This document shows positions 35,561 to 46,641 of a stretch of DNA of 64,000 nt, one piece after another. The notes beneath the pieces were generated by a model. The model ran no database searches and was not told the origin of the DNA. It worked only from the letters and a program-made list of their open reading frames with translations. This DNA comes from Gymnogyps californianus. Lineage: Eukaryota > Chordata > Aves > Accipitriformes > Cathartidae. Both the position numbers and the translations under genes were made by a program. Positions within the stretch are counted from its first letter, which is position 1, and the number at the start of each line of letters is the position of its first letter. Location: NCBI RefSeq assembly GCF_018139145.2, contig NC_059471.1, forward strand, positions 208,773,494 through 208,837,493. Direction: 5' to 3'.

Positions 35561-37059
35561 ACTTTGGCTCCCGGAGTTTCATTCTTGGTCAGGTGATGGA
35601 TCTGTGGGGAGCAGAAGAGTTGCATGCTCAGCTCAAGTCATAAATGTCGTGAAAGCAATGAAAATCCTTCAGAGTTAGATTGAATACCGCAATTCAGAAG
35701 ACACAGTGAATGTAAATCACATTCATTGCCAATCCAAATGTTTTGTCGGTTAGCTAGACTTACTCACAGGGAATTTTATTCCTTTTAACAAAATCTGTAA
35801 CTTAACTAAACTTGCAATATGAGAATAGGAAGTGGTAAACTACACTATATAAATAGAAAGATCCACATTAGGATTTCTCAGCAAGAATGTTAAGGAGCAG
35901 GTTTGCCAAATTTTCTTGAATGTACTTTTTTGGTTCAAATAACTCCATTAATTTATGTCTAGTGTATAGGATTTGCTTGATCTGCACCTCACTGATATTC
36001 CTTGGCTGGAGTCAATCATTTAGAACATTGCTGGAGGCCCAGTATGAACCAGTTTTTATCACTGCTGACACTGCAGCCTCTCAAACAATCCAAAACATAA
36101 AGAATAGCTGCCATCATGAGTTCCTTGAGTGACCTACAATTACGTCACCTTTCCCATATATATTATTAAGTTTTACTATTAGTGTATGCCTAATTACATT
36201 TCAAAAACATCACATCATCAGAAACATCAGAATGATAAAGACACAAAAGTTTTTTAAAAAGCACTATGAAGTAGATGTTAATCTCAGGTAAGAGATCACA
36301 AGGTCAAACTAACATTGCATATTTAAGAAATCGTTCAAGTAAATAGACAGCTGTGTCAATTAGAAGGTGGACCTTAACATCTAGTTGCTTTTTCTGTCTT
36401 ATGTTACATTATTTCCATGCCACATAGGGAGTTTGCCAGGCAACTTTTCATCTGTCCCAGGCCTTCACCTGATAAAGAAGTATCCAACAAAGGTACTTCG
36501 AGTCCTGATTCGCTACTAGGCAGGGGGTGACATTTTGTCATCCCAAATTCCACCATCTTCAGGAGGATACAAACGTGAACTTACAAGCTTTTTCTGAATC
36601 AGGTTGCTTTCATGTTTCAGGAACTTTAAGTATAATTTAAGTCAGATTTCTCAATGTGGATTGAATAGCGGTTATGGGGGAGGAAGCAAAACCTTCGTGC
36701 ACTTCTTTGAAAATGGAGTCTGTTAGAGAAGAATCTAAATCCAAGTGTCTGACACATCCTGCCATACATGTGAAATAATCATCTGCCAGAATGCATTAGT
36801 GGAGTGATGAATTATGTACCAGTGCTTTCACTGCAGCTAACATTAGAGTCTGATTCTTACTCTAGTTTCATAAATTTTTATTTACTTCAAGAAAAGAAAC
36901 AAACCCCCTGCTTTTCCCTCCCCCACAAAACCCCACAAAGCCAAACAAATAAGATGATTTTACAGCTGAGTCTGTTTTTTCACATTTCTTTTAGGAGTTC
37001 TCATTTCAATCTTAGATTGGTGTTTTGATTTTAGATACTAAAACAACTTTTAATTGTAG

Positions 37060-37330
37060 CTGTTATCTATACTGAAAGCATTAATTAGTGAGAACAGTGT
37101 AGGAAAATGTGTGAAGGCAGTCAAAGTGCTTTTATTTTTAAAATAAATACAGATGAACACATTTGTATGTCGGCTTGTTTCCTTCACTAAAAGCCCTGGC
37201 TTTTTATTGTGAAGTAATTGTGAAACAATTCCATCAAATGGATTTCACAAAAGGCATCTTAATGGAGAGGCCAGTAAATATCTTTATTACAGGTGTTTGT
37301 TCCATGGCAGAGCTTAAAGGCTGAAACTGA
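37060..37330. promoter_or_regulatory. Possible conserved non-coding element (speculative)
   Basis: This is another repeat-free block with homeodomain-like ATTAATTAG (near 37082) and A/T-rich sites, adjacent to unique DNA on both sides. Conservation is not testable here. Confidence 0.15.
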
Positions 37331-37649
37331 GGGCAGGGCCCCACTTAGACTATCCACAAGTAGAAAGGGAAGGTGCTTCCCTGAAGAGCTAATAAAACAA
37401 GTTATGAAAGGAGATAGCGAGAGATCCCAAAGCCATATAGAAAATTGCTAGTAGACTAATAGATTAGAAGTCCATTTTTCTCACTGCCCCTGTCAGACTT
37501 TTTCTAGTCTCATGGACAGATGATTATATGGTCATAAAGGTGGCCTCAGTGTTCTGACCTTGGCATTGGCAGTGTCTGTGCTTTCTGTGATGGAAACAGG
37601 CACCCCTTCAAATGACACCATTGTCTGGGTAAAGCATTTACACCACATA

Positions 37650-37686
37650 CACAGACAGACAGACAGACAGACACACACACACACAC
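37650..37686. repeat. Compound microsatellite (ACAG)n(AC)n
   Basis: About five ACAG units run directly into about eight AC units. It is a typical polymorphic compound microsatellite. Confidence 0.95.
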
Positions 37687-40505
37687 TGTGGCAGCCTCAA
37701 CATACAGCTGTTTTGTCACATTAAAACATAAAAAGTGGATGCAAATGTGTACAGAAACACTTTACTATAAATTGGAGTTCCAGCTCCCATCGTCCTAGTG
37801 ACACAAATAATGTACCTTTCTCTCTGCTGTTATCCCACAGACACCTATCTTGTAGACATGCAAAAAAGTGAATAATCTCCCTATTGCTGCTGAGTCACTG
37901 CCAGTGTAACACTTGCCTACATATTTAATGAATCACAATAATGTGGCATGACGGCAGCGCTCATGGGAGAGCAGAATGCCCTGAGGATAACTGGAGGTGT
38001 ATGTGTGGAAATAATGCTCCTGGGAGTATTCTTGAAGTGAATATTTCAATGCTGACATACCTAGGAAAGGACAGTTTATCAGATCAAAGAAAAGTCATCC
38101 ATCTAGTCATGTGGGGACAGTTGTGGACAGAAATACAGAAGCAAATTAGGGCCAAATATGTCTGATCCAAACTACAGGACATACCTGTCTTTTGCAGCAT
38201 GGAAAAGGGAAGGAGTGAGAGGGAAAACATCAAAGCCATCATGCTGAATTAGGCGTTGCTGGAGAATATGCCTAGGAGAGAGTGCTGTGTTTATGAAACA
38301 GACTGAGTGACCTGACTATTCTTTGCAATCTCTAATTTTTACTAAAAATATATTATATAGACTTCTGTGAAGGAACAGGAAAAAGACATGCTTGGATGAC
38401 CATTGGATGACCATTTGGATGACAGGCCATCCAAATATATTGGGCATATTGCAGTGAACTGGCTGTTTCTGTCAGTTGGTATCAGGCCTGTGTGAGAGGG
38501 TTTGCATTGGCTTCTTGGGCAAGAAGGTCCTGTCACCATCATGCATTGTGACTTACTTGGTTTGTCCTGCAAAAAGAGACTGTTTACTCTGCAACTTTTA
38601 AGCTATATTATAGCTTTGAAATGAAGAAGAAAAGATTAAAGAAGCTGTTAATGGAAAAAATATCTCTACATTCTGCTTTTGCTACTCTCACTGAGAATAA
38701 CAGTGTGTTTTAAAAATCACCTGGCCAGTTTTCACAAGTTTCCCACAAATTAATGATATTTGATATCTTCAATTCCAAACATCAAGAGTGAAAAAGTAAA
38801 AGTTTCTTGAAAGAAAACTTGAACTCAGGTTACACAGAGTAACTTGAAAATCTCAAAGTGAAAAGTATTTTCATTTTAAAATCTCCTACTGTTGTTGTTT
38901 TCAGATAAGTGGGTATGACGATAGTCAAGTGCTCAAACAGGGCCACTTTGCAATATTTATTTGGCCCAAAAGAAAAAAAGTGGAAGCACGACTACGTTCT
39001 GCTGGGAGCTTTCTAAGGTGATCCTGGATTCTGGACCGAACTCACAACTCTGTCCTGTATTTGACATTAACACAGTCATTTTACAATTATTTAAAACAGG
39101 AATGAGAAGAATACTCAGCTGAACTGTGGGTTTCCAATGTTGCAGTGACCACCTATCTAGTGGAATTTTTCCCAGGTGGTCTTGTAAACTGTATTGGCTA
39201 AGCTGCATTAACATGTAAATTGGGAAATACTTAGCAGTAGTAAATGAAATGTGGGGAGATGTAAATGTATCATTTTTTTGTGAAGCAAACTATTTGTTAT
39301 TGCAGGTATAAAGTCTGAAAATGCTAAAATAGCCCATATATTTTCCTCTGACAGTCTTGGATTAGTAGAATGACATTCACAACAAGGACATTTTTACTGC
39401 TGAACATAAACTTCATGGATTTGGCTGTTTGCAGTACAGCTTTTTTTAACAAAACAAAACAGCAAACAAGGCTGTAACCTGGATGATGTACCAACCAGAG
39501 GGTATGCTAGATAGGAAAGAAGCAGCAGCCAGATGGAACGTAAAGAAGAGTTAACCTGTTAAGGGAGTTAACTTGTATTTATGGAGCTTGCTTAGAATTA
39601 GTATTATTGAGATGGGGGAACTTAAACAATTTTGCTTTACATTATACCTCTTTACTTAACCAATATTCATATCCCATATATTGTTTCGTATTGGCACTAC
39701 TATATCAACAGTTTATTAGCATCAGAGGACAGTGCCTTGCTCCATTTAAATAATCAAAAAACATTCCTCTCCACCATCCCCAGTAATGCTAAATTCATAG
39801 CCTGGTAATATTTCTGTTTCTGCATTTTCCTATCCCTAGGTATCACGTCTCACCTTCTCAGCTTATTTTTCCAAACCTAACTTTTTTTTAAAAGAAATGT
39901 TTTAACACTAACACTCTCAGATGCCTTGAATTTATAAGGCAGCAAAAGAGCACCGTGTACAAATACAAGTTTTGCACAACCCTGGGTACAATGATGCTTC
40001 AGAGCTATCCTCTGCTCCAGAGATCTAGGCTCATTCTCTTTTCAGACAACAGATGCTACAAAGCTCAGACTCCTAGTAGGCTGCTGGTATCGCCAGACAG
40101 GGACTGACAACAGGACAATACATAATAGGTGCACCACAGAGCATTATAAATTAACATTAACAGCAGTTCCAACCAGGGGTGACAAGTATAAGTGTCCCAA
40201 GCCTACCTATACACATTACAAACTTAACATTTACTTTGGAAGTTAAGACAGCCAAAGCTTTGTCTAGCTCCAAGATCCAACACTTCCACCTTAGTTTGGC
40301 ATCCGCTGATCAGGTAGTTATATACAATAGGATTGTTACATCAAACTGATTTTATATGCCTTGCCTTTCTGACAGTCATCTTCCCCAAACACTTCTCCAA
40401 AATTCAATGTAAGCAGATATGTGAAGTCTCACACCTGGGGAGTGAGACTCACATGCCAAGTTTGTGCGTCGCTTGGTAAGCACTGCAGCATGGGCTTTCC
40501 GCTCA
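37687..40505. other. Non-coding stretch, no recognised gene
   Basis: This is AT-rich unique sequence. Short frames near 37941-38165, 38342-38572 and 38957-39214 show no motif. A small repeat and hairpin lie at 38392-38436. Confidence 0.45.
38392..38436. repeat. 11-bp tandem duplication plus hairpin
   Basis: TTGGATGACCA occurs twice in perfect tandem (38392-38413) with a partial third copy from 38415. The third copy also forms a 9-bp perfect inverted repeat ATTTGGATG (38413-38421) / CATCCAAAT (38428-38436). It probably arose by slippage. Confidence 0.7.
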
Positions 40506-40510
40506 GCCTG

Positions 40511-41106
40511 TGTCATGGTTTAACCCCAGCCAGCAACTAAGCACCACACAGCCGCTTGTTCCCCGCACTCCGCCTCCCCCCTCCGCCCCCAGTGGGATGG
40601 GGGAAGAACTGGAAGGGTAAAAGTGAGAAAGAAATTTGTGGGTTGAGATAAAAACAGTTTAATAACTAAAAAGAAATAAAAATAATTTTTTAAAAAGTAA
40701 GGGGGGGGGGGGGAATAAAACCCAAGAAAAACAAATGATGCAAATTAAAACAATTGCTGACCACCAACGGACTGATGCCCAGCCAGTCCCTGAGCAGCAG
40801 CCTGCCCTGCCAACCTCCCCTCCAGTTTTATTGCTGGACATGACATCGTATGGTATGGAATATCCCTTTGGTCAGGTGGGGTCAGCTGCCCCAGCTGTGT
40901 CCCTTCCTAACTTCTGTGCACCTCCAACCTACTCGCTGGCGGGGCAGTCTGAGGAGCAGAAAAGGCTTTGACTCTGTGTAAGCACTGCTCAGCAGTAACT
41001 AGAACATTGGTGTGTTATCAACACTGTTTCCAGCACAAATCCAAAACATAGCCCCATACTAGCTACTATGAAGAAAATTAACTCTATCCCAGCCAAAACC
41101 AGTACA
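40511..41106 (-). mobile_element. Solo LTR, ERVL-like, copy D (form lacking the TATA box)
   Basis: The reverse complement starts TGTACTGGTTTTGGCTGGGA near 41106 and ends in ...CATGACA at 40511. It is 596 bp and matches copy C throughout, including the distinct middle. The TATA position again reads AATAAA on the minus strand (TTTATT, plus strand 40827-40832), and ATTAAA appears later (TTTAAT at 40658-40663). A 13-base G run (40701-40713 on the plus strand) is an expansion inside the LTR. Flanking 5-mers GCCTG and ATCTG agree at 3 of 5, with both differences transitions, so the target duplication is plausible but decayed. No internal viral sequence was seen. Confidence 0.85.
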
Positions 41107-41350
41107 ATCTGTGACCCCACACTGCAGTTACAACCAGATCCGTGCTCTGCTAAGCAGCTGTATCTGCCACATGACACTGCTCCTGGGGAGGAAGGTGGTC
41201 AGCAACCGGGAAGGAGGAGTGTAGCTTTTGAGATCCTTTGGGCAGCTGAGCCCATTGGAAGGCACATGCCTAGTCTCTGCATGTCTTGTGCCATTCTCCC
41301 CTTTTCACATAGTTTAACATATCAAGATTAGATGTTGAGAGAGAGGAACG

Positions 41351-41378
41351 AGGAGAGGAGAGGAGAGGAGAGGAGAGG
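41351..41378. repeat. (GGAGA)n simple repeat
   Basis: Five or so GGAGA-type units form a pure-purine microsatellite that could adopt unusual structure but is short. Confidence 0.9.
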
Positions 41379-44300
41379 TCTTGTCTTTAACTATCAATTA
41401 AAGCTAGTATATAACTTGCTCTGTGCTCTGACCATAAGTCTGCTGGCTGCCAAATTGGAAGGCATTTTGGCCCAATTAAAGCCTGTCCAGCCCATTATTA
41501 ATCAGGGAGGACCATCTTGCTCTGCCCCAGTTATTGGTTATTAGTCCTTCTTGTTCTGCATGAGTACAAACCTTAGATGATTTGTCTTCTTCTGCGGGGA
41601 ACAGTTTAACTCCTAGGTTTGCCAGGAATATACAGTTTTGGAGGAAAACTGAGGGTCTTCACCTTTGACAAACTGAATTGCTGAGAGCTGTCAAACAGGA
41701 GTGTGATAAAGTTAGAAGATTAGGAGAAGTTTATTAGATTTCAGTATAAAACTTGGCCTCTCTTGATGAAGAAAAGTTGTTGGCAGAATAGGCAGCAGTT
41801 GAAATATATCAAGTGGAAATTGTACCTTTACTATATTTGACAAAAAAAAATCTGTCTTTTCATTTTAAATTCTTAGAACTGTTTCTGGAGGTTAAGCTGT
41901 GCAAGAAGAATTTGTTCCCTTTTATTAAAAAAATTACTTGTATATATTGAGGACATAAAACCATGTTTCTTCTTAAGTGACTTTCATGTGTAAATATACA
42001 AAATGCAGGTCAAAAAAGCCATTAAAGGAAAAGAGAATCTCACGTCTAGCTCTAGTGTAAAGAAATAAAAGTAAGTTAATTTATAATTAATAGGAGAACT
42101 TGGCAACACAGCTATTTCAAATGGGCATTAGCTCATAATGTTTTCTCTGTGATTCATTTTATGATTCTTGTGTGTTTGGTATTGCTTTTTTACATTTTAC
42201 CTAATCAAGTAATACTGAATAGTTTTGTGCAGTTGCAGTATTTGAAGGATGAAATAGGGGACTCCTCTGCTTCAAATTCTAGATAAGCAGACAGTGAAAT
42301 TAATATGAATTATTTAACAGTTAGAAACTTGGGATTGACCTCCTACTGTCAGAAGAAAGGTAGATAATTTGCAAAATTATATAGTATGTGCCTGCCGTGG
42401 GTTTATCTGAGCATGTTACTAACTGCTTGTATAGCTGCTTGAAGGAAAATCTACCATAATCCTGTGCACATAGAGTTAGGCTAAACAACATATCCTAATA
42501 TCCTAATATCTCACCTATGTTTGGAAGTCTCAACCATAACTCATGTACCAACGTAGGAGGCGATGGTCACAGTAATACCCTTGGGGCTGCTTCAAGGTTT
42601 GCTGAAATTAGTGAAAGAAGCTCCACCAGCTTCATGAGATTTGATTTCAAGTGACTGGGTTCAAAGGGCAGATTGGACTGAATAATTGAAATTATAAATC
42701 ATCACAATATGATATTTAATCATTGTATAATTGGCAGTCCTACAATCATTACATGTATACTATGGTGATCAAGGCTAATCTGTGTCTGTTCATCCAGTGA
42801 TGTTTTTCACTTTAAAATTCTAGAGCATCTGTACCTTATACCAAAAAATCCAGTTAACCCAGGAGTGCACTGTAAAATGTTAAAACCCAAAGTTGTGTAA
42901 AAATGCATTTGAGTACAACAGGCAATGCTTGTGTTTGCTCTCAGTCATCTGAGTGACACAAAACCCTGTTTGAAATACAGTGTTCTAGCCCACCACCAAG
43001 GTTAATGTGTACACTCACGCCTCACCAGATTTATACGTGACTGCCTCTACATACTAAATGATAGGTCCTTTGCATTTTCCAGGCATTACAATCAATCACT
43101 TCCAGCTCTGCATCTGGCCTCTGTTTTGCAAGCCTGGTCATTCTTGACTATTAGCTGTACTGTGTCTTTATTAATCATACTGGCTATCAACTTCTTAGGT
43201 CAAAATCACATTGATAACTATGGCAACAAATTATGATTATTACAGAGACCCAAGAGAGAAAAACCCATCTCAGAAAGACTGTAAGCTAAACTTTAATGAT
43301 CTTTATATTCAGTTGTGACCATTTAATCATTTGGGGACTGATCTTTATTCTTTTGTCCAATCTCTTCCTGCTAATCACAAACACTTCAACCTTCATGGTT
43401 TTTTCCACCTTCCAGGGTAGAAAACGCCCCATAATTTCTTTATTACATGGTTTGTTTGTTTTTTGCTGACTCATACTGGTTGTCTTCTGTGGAGAGGAAG
43501 GATTACTGTTTTTAAAGAATCACATTGCAATCACAGTGGCTGTTTCCTGAGCCCTGGTTAAATCCCTTTTTTATCATTTATTCATAGTGGCTCCAAACCA
43601 GTTCCTGCCTCTGCCATGTTCAGAGAAGCCATGAGTGTTTATCTGTAATGACTTTGATCTGGCGCTACTATTTGCATGGATAAAAAATTCTTGCCTGTGA
43701 ACAGAATCATTTAGAAAATTCATATGAAAGGGACACATTCTAAACAAATTCAGATTTTATATGGGGAGAATTTTTTAGGCCACCAGAGATATTTTCTGAA
43801 TTCTAATCATAGTTGAATGCAGCCTTTCATAAGTAAGTCACAACTAGGTGAAATGCTCTACTTAAGAAAATCAGGAATGAATATAGCTGAATTGTACTGC
43901 CTAACTCATTAATAAAAATATCACTGAATATATGGAATATTTGTGGACATGAAGAAGGTTGGGACAAAATCATTCTATCAGTTTTTATTTAGCTAAACTT
44001 TGTTTAACACAAGCACTCCCAGAGTTTTGATCAGCAGTAGATACAAGGCCAGCAACCAGAAATTCCTGTGTGCCAGTCCTGATTCTAACTCTTGGCAGGT
44101 AAATTGCCTGTGATTGAGTTAATGGCCGCTAATTCAGAAGAGCTGTTTCCTCACTTCCCTGGGGTAAATCAGTTAAGAATTGGGAAGAGTGATTAGTCTG
44201 TATTTTATGAGGAGTGCTTTGACTACAAAAATATTCTGTAGGTGATGGGATTGTTTAATATGAAAGGAATCACAAGCAGATTTGAATAAATCAGACTATA

Positions 44301-46035
44301 TGTAACCGTACCTTTGATGTCTAAGAAATGTAAACCCTTGAAAATATGAAAAAAGGTATTTCCGTGCTTTGGCAGTTTCAACATCTATAGATGGAGTACT
44401 GAGAGAAAAAAAATTGGTGATATGATCAGTCAAGAAAAAGTTAGGACATAAAAAAAAATGTATGAAAGAGACTGCATTAATTAGATGCCATCACAAACCA
44501 GGAAATTATTGGAGAGATTATAGGAATACAGATCTTTTTATTTCAGAACAGCTTTTTTAGTACTTATGTGACGTAAAAGCGTGATAGTGTATGTGGGGTC
44601 GTGACCAAAAGTCATTTTAGAGGCAATTGTAGGTTTTGGGGGTTTTATTTTTCCACTAGGTGTGATTTTTGCATTACTTAGCTGAAAACAGTCATCTCAT
44701 CAGTTTCCAGTTAATTTCACTGTCCATTTCTCCTGCGCCATTCACATTGACATGGTTTCTGGTTGGCAAATATTGCAATGAAATATCAATTTTTAAGTTA
44801 TTATTGCAGGATATTCACAGAAAGCACATTTTGAATTAATAAGCACTAGTGTTTATTTTAGAAATGTGATTCTGGACGTTATATTATAATACGCAATCAA
44901 GGAAAATAAACCCAGGCATTCAAATAATGTAAAGTACCAAGAAATCATGAGCTTACCCTTAAAATAATTGTTTGAAATACATAAACATTTAAATATTGGT
45001 TACCTACATTTGCCTTGTGCTTTCTAAAAGAAGTCTTTGAGTCCCACATTTTCATACTGTTTCAGAGTCATATGGACTATAAATATGCATTGTAAAACAG
45101 ATATTAAAAAGTTACAATCTAAAATAATAACTTGATTCCATGAGCTTACATTTTAAAAATGGGAAATGGTGATCCTTGCAACACCTATCAGATCTCTGTG
45201 TATAGTTTTAAAGGGTCTCTGAGCTTCTCACAAACAAAACAGATCAAGAATTATTCTGTAACTAATTTGCTATAGTTTATTTGTATATATTTTTATAAAC
45301 AGACAAAAAGGTTCTCAGGGCTGTTCTTACTGCTAAACTGAGAATGAGAAACTGCCTCTAATTCCCTCATGACTTATGAATTATTGGAGACTTTCTCCCC
45401 ATAGCAGCATTAATACATCTCAATTTGTGTCACTGCCTACCATCCATGTAACCATGTCTGTAGCTTTTTTTTAAAATACAAGGGTTATTCCCCACTGTAA
45501 AGTCTTGTAACTCAGCCGTAATAAAAACTGAAGAAACTCAGACAATTACAGAGTATCCCCAATTCACTGTTTTAGATAAAATCTCATATTATTTCTCTTT
45601 CAGTGCAGTATTTTCTTTGTAGTCATACTTCAACCAATGCTATCCATATCTTTCCTTGGGGGGAAAAAAAAAAAGTCTGACAGCCAAGGAATAAAGACAG
45701 TTAGAAATAAAAGGAGCTGTTAAGATATCAGGACAAAAAGAAAAATTTTCCAAAGCCTTTTATAAAGGAAGTAAAAGCAAAGTTAGAAAATTTGGACCCT
45801 CACCCCTTTCTTCTCTTACATCTCATTAAATCTACCAGGTACCCAAATCCTATATCCACCTCTTTCTAAATACAAGAGGTGTGCTTCCAACTAACTTGGA
45901 AGACAGGTTTCAGATACTAAATTTTTCTGATGCAAAAAGCTTGCAGACACATTATCATCTTAAATCTAATAAATAGTGCATGTTTGAGTCTAACCATAGC
46001 TTAAGTAATTAGAACAGTCATGGTAAGTTTGGTGC
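41379..46035. other. Non-coding stretch, nothing recognised
   Basis: This is AT-rich unique sequence of about 4.6 kb with no open frame over 70 codons. A short tandem TATCCTAA repeat lies near 42490. No gene or repeat family was recognised. Confidence 0.5.
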
Positions 46036-46039
46036 CATG

Positions 46040-46530
46040 GATTCCAGAGTCCAGTCCCGGGACAAATCAATATGGGATGGTGATATTTCCCCTGATACTG
46101 TCCCATCCTCCAACTTCTTCCATCTCTAGGAACTTCCTGACCCAGATGTGTATTGCAAAGAATGCAACAAATCTATCTTTCCTGACCTTGTCCAGCTTGC
46201 TCTTGAGCCTGTGTAAGCTTTCACAGGTATTCACCTGTTGCATGATGAATCACCTCCTTTGGTTTGTTTTGAAGCAGGCTCCTACTAGCTTCATTTGATT
46301 CTTCCCAGATTCTGTGTTGGTAGAGACAGTGACTAATCATTTGCTACCCCCCTTCTCCATGCCACACACAATTCTGCAGTTCTTCATTATACACCCATCA
46401 CTCAGCCTTATTTACTGATTCCTTCTTCCTGGTATGGAAGCCATTCCATACCTTTCATCTTTCTCTTTGAGGTTACGCATTTCTGGACCACCCTTCTTAA
46501 AAAAGATACGCTAGATTTGAAAAAGGTTGA
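46040..46530 (-). mobile_element. Ancient CR1-like LINE, 3' part, minus strand (weak)
   Basis: The plus strand contains segments resembling the antisense of an old CR1 3' region, notably 'CCATTCCATACCTTTCATCT' and then 'CATTTCTGGACCACCCTTCT'. It lies on the 3' side of the plus-strand CR1 insertion. A better match to a more 5' part of the same type of element resumes right after that insertion, which supports the call. Confidence 0.4.
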
Positions 46531-46641
46531 AAGAATATTTAAGATGTGGATAAGCCATGTATTTCTATAGCAGCAAAATGTCCAGAGTCTATCATTTCAT
46601 ACATAAGGTAAAGCCCTGGGACACATAAGATAAAACCATGT

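Larger units (their letters stand above)
33576..37645. other. Non-coding stretch, no recognised gene
   Basis: The 136-codon plus frame at 34487-34897 is the longest outside repeats and GC-rich patches. Its translation is Lys/Arg/Trp-containing and ordinary, but I recognise no domain, and its ATG context and flanks give no support. No repeat family was identified in the stretch. Confidence 0.4.

Noticed and set aside
32670..41106. LTR copies C and D as the two ends of one provirus
   Set aside because: They are on opposite strands, and C has its own exact target duplication.
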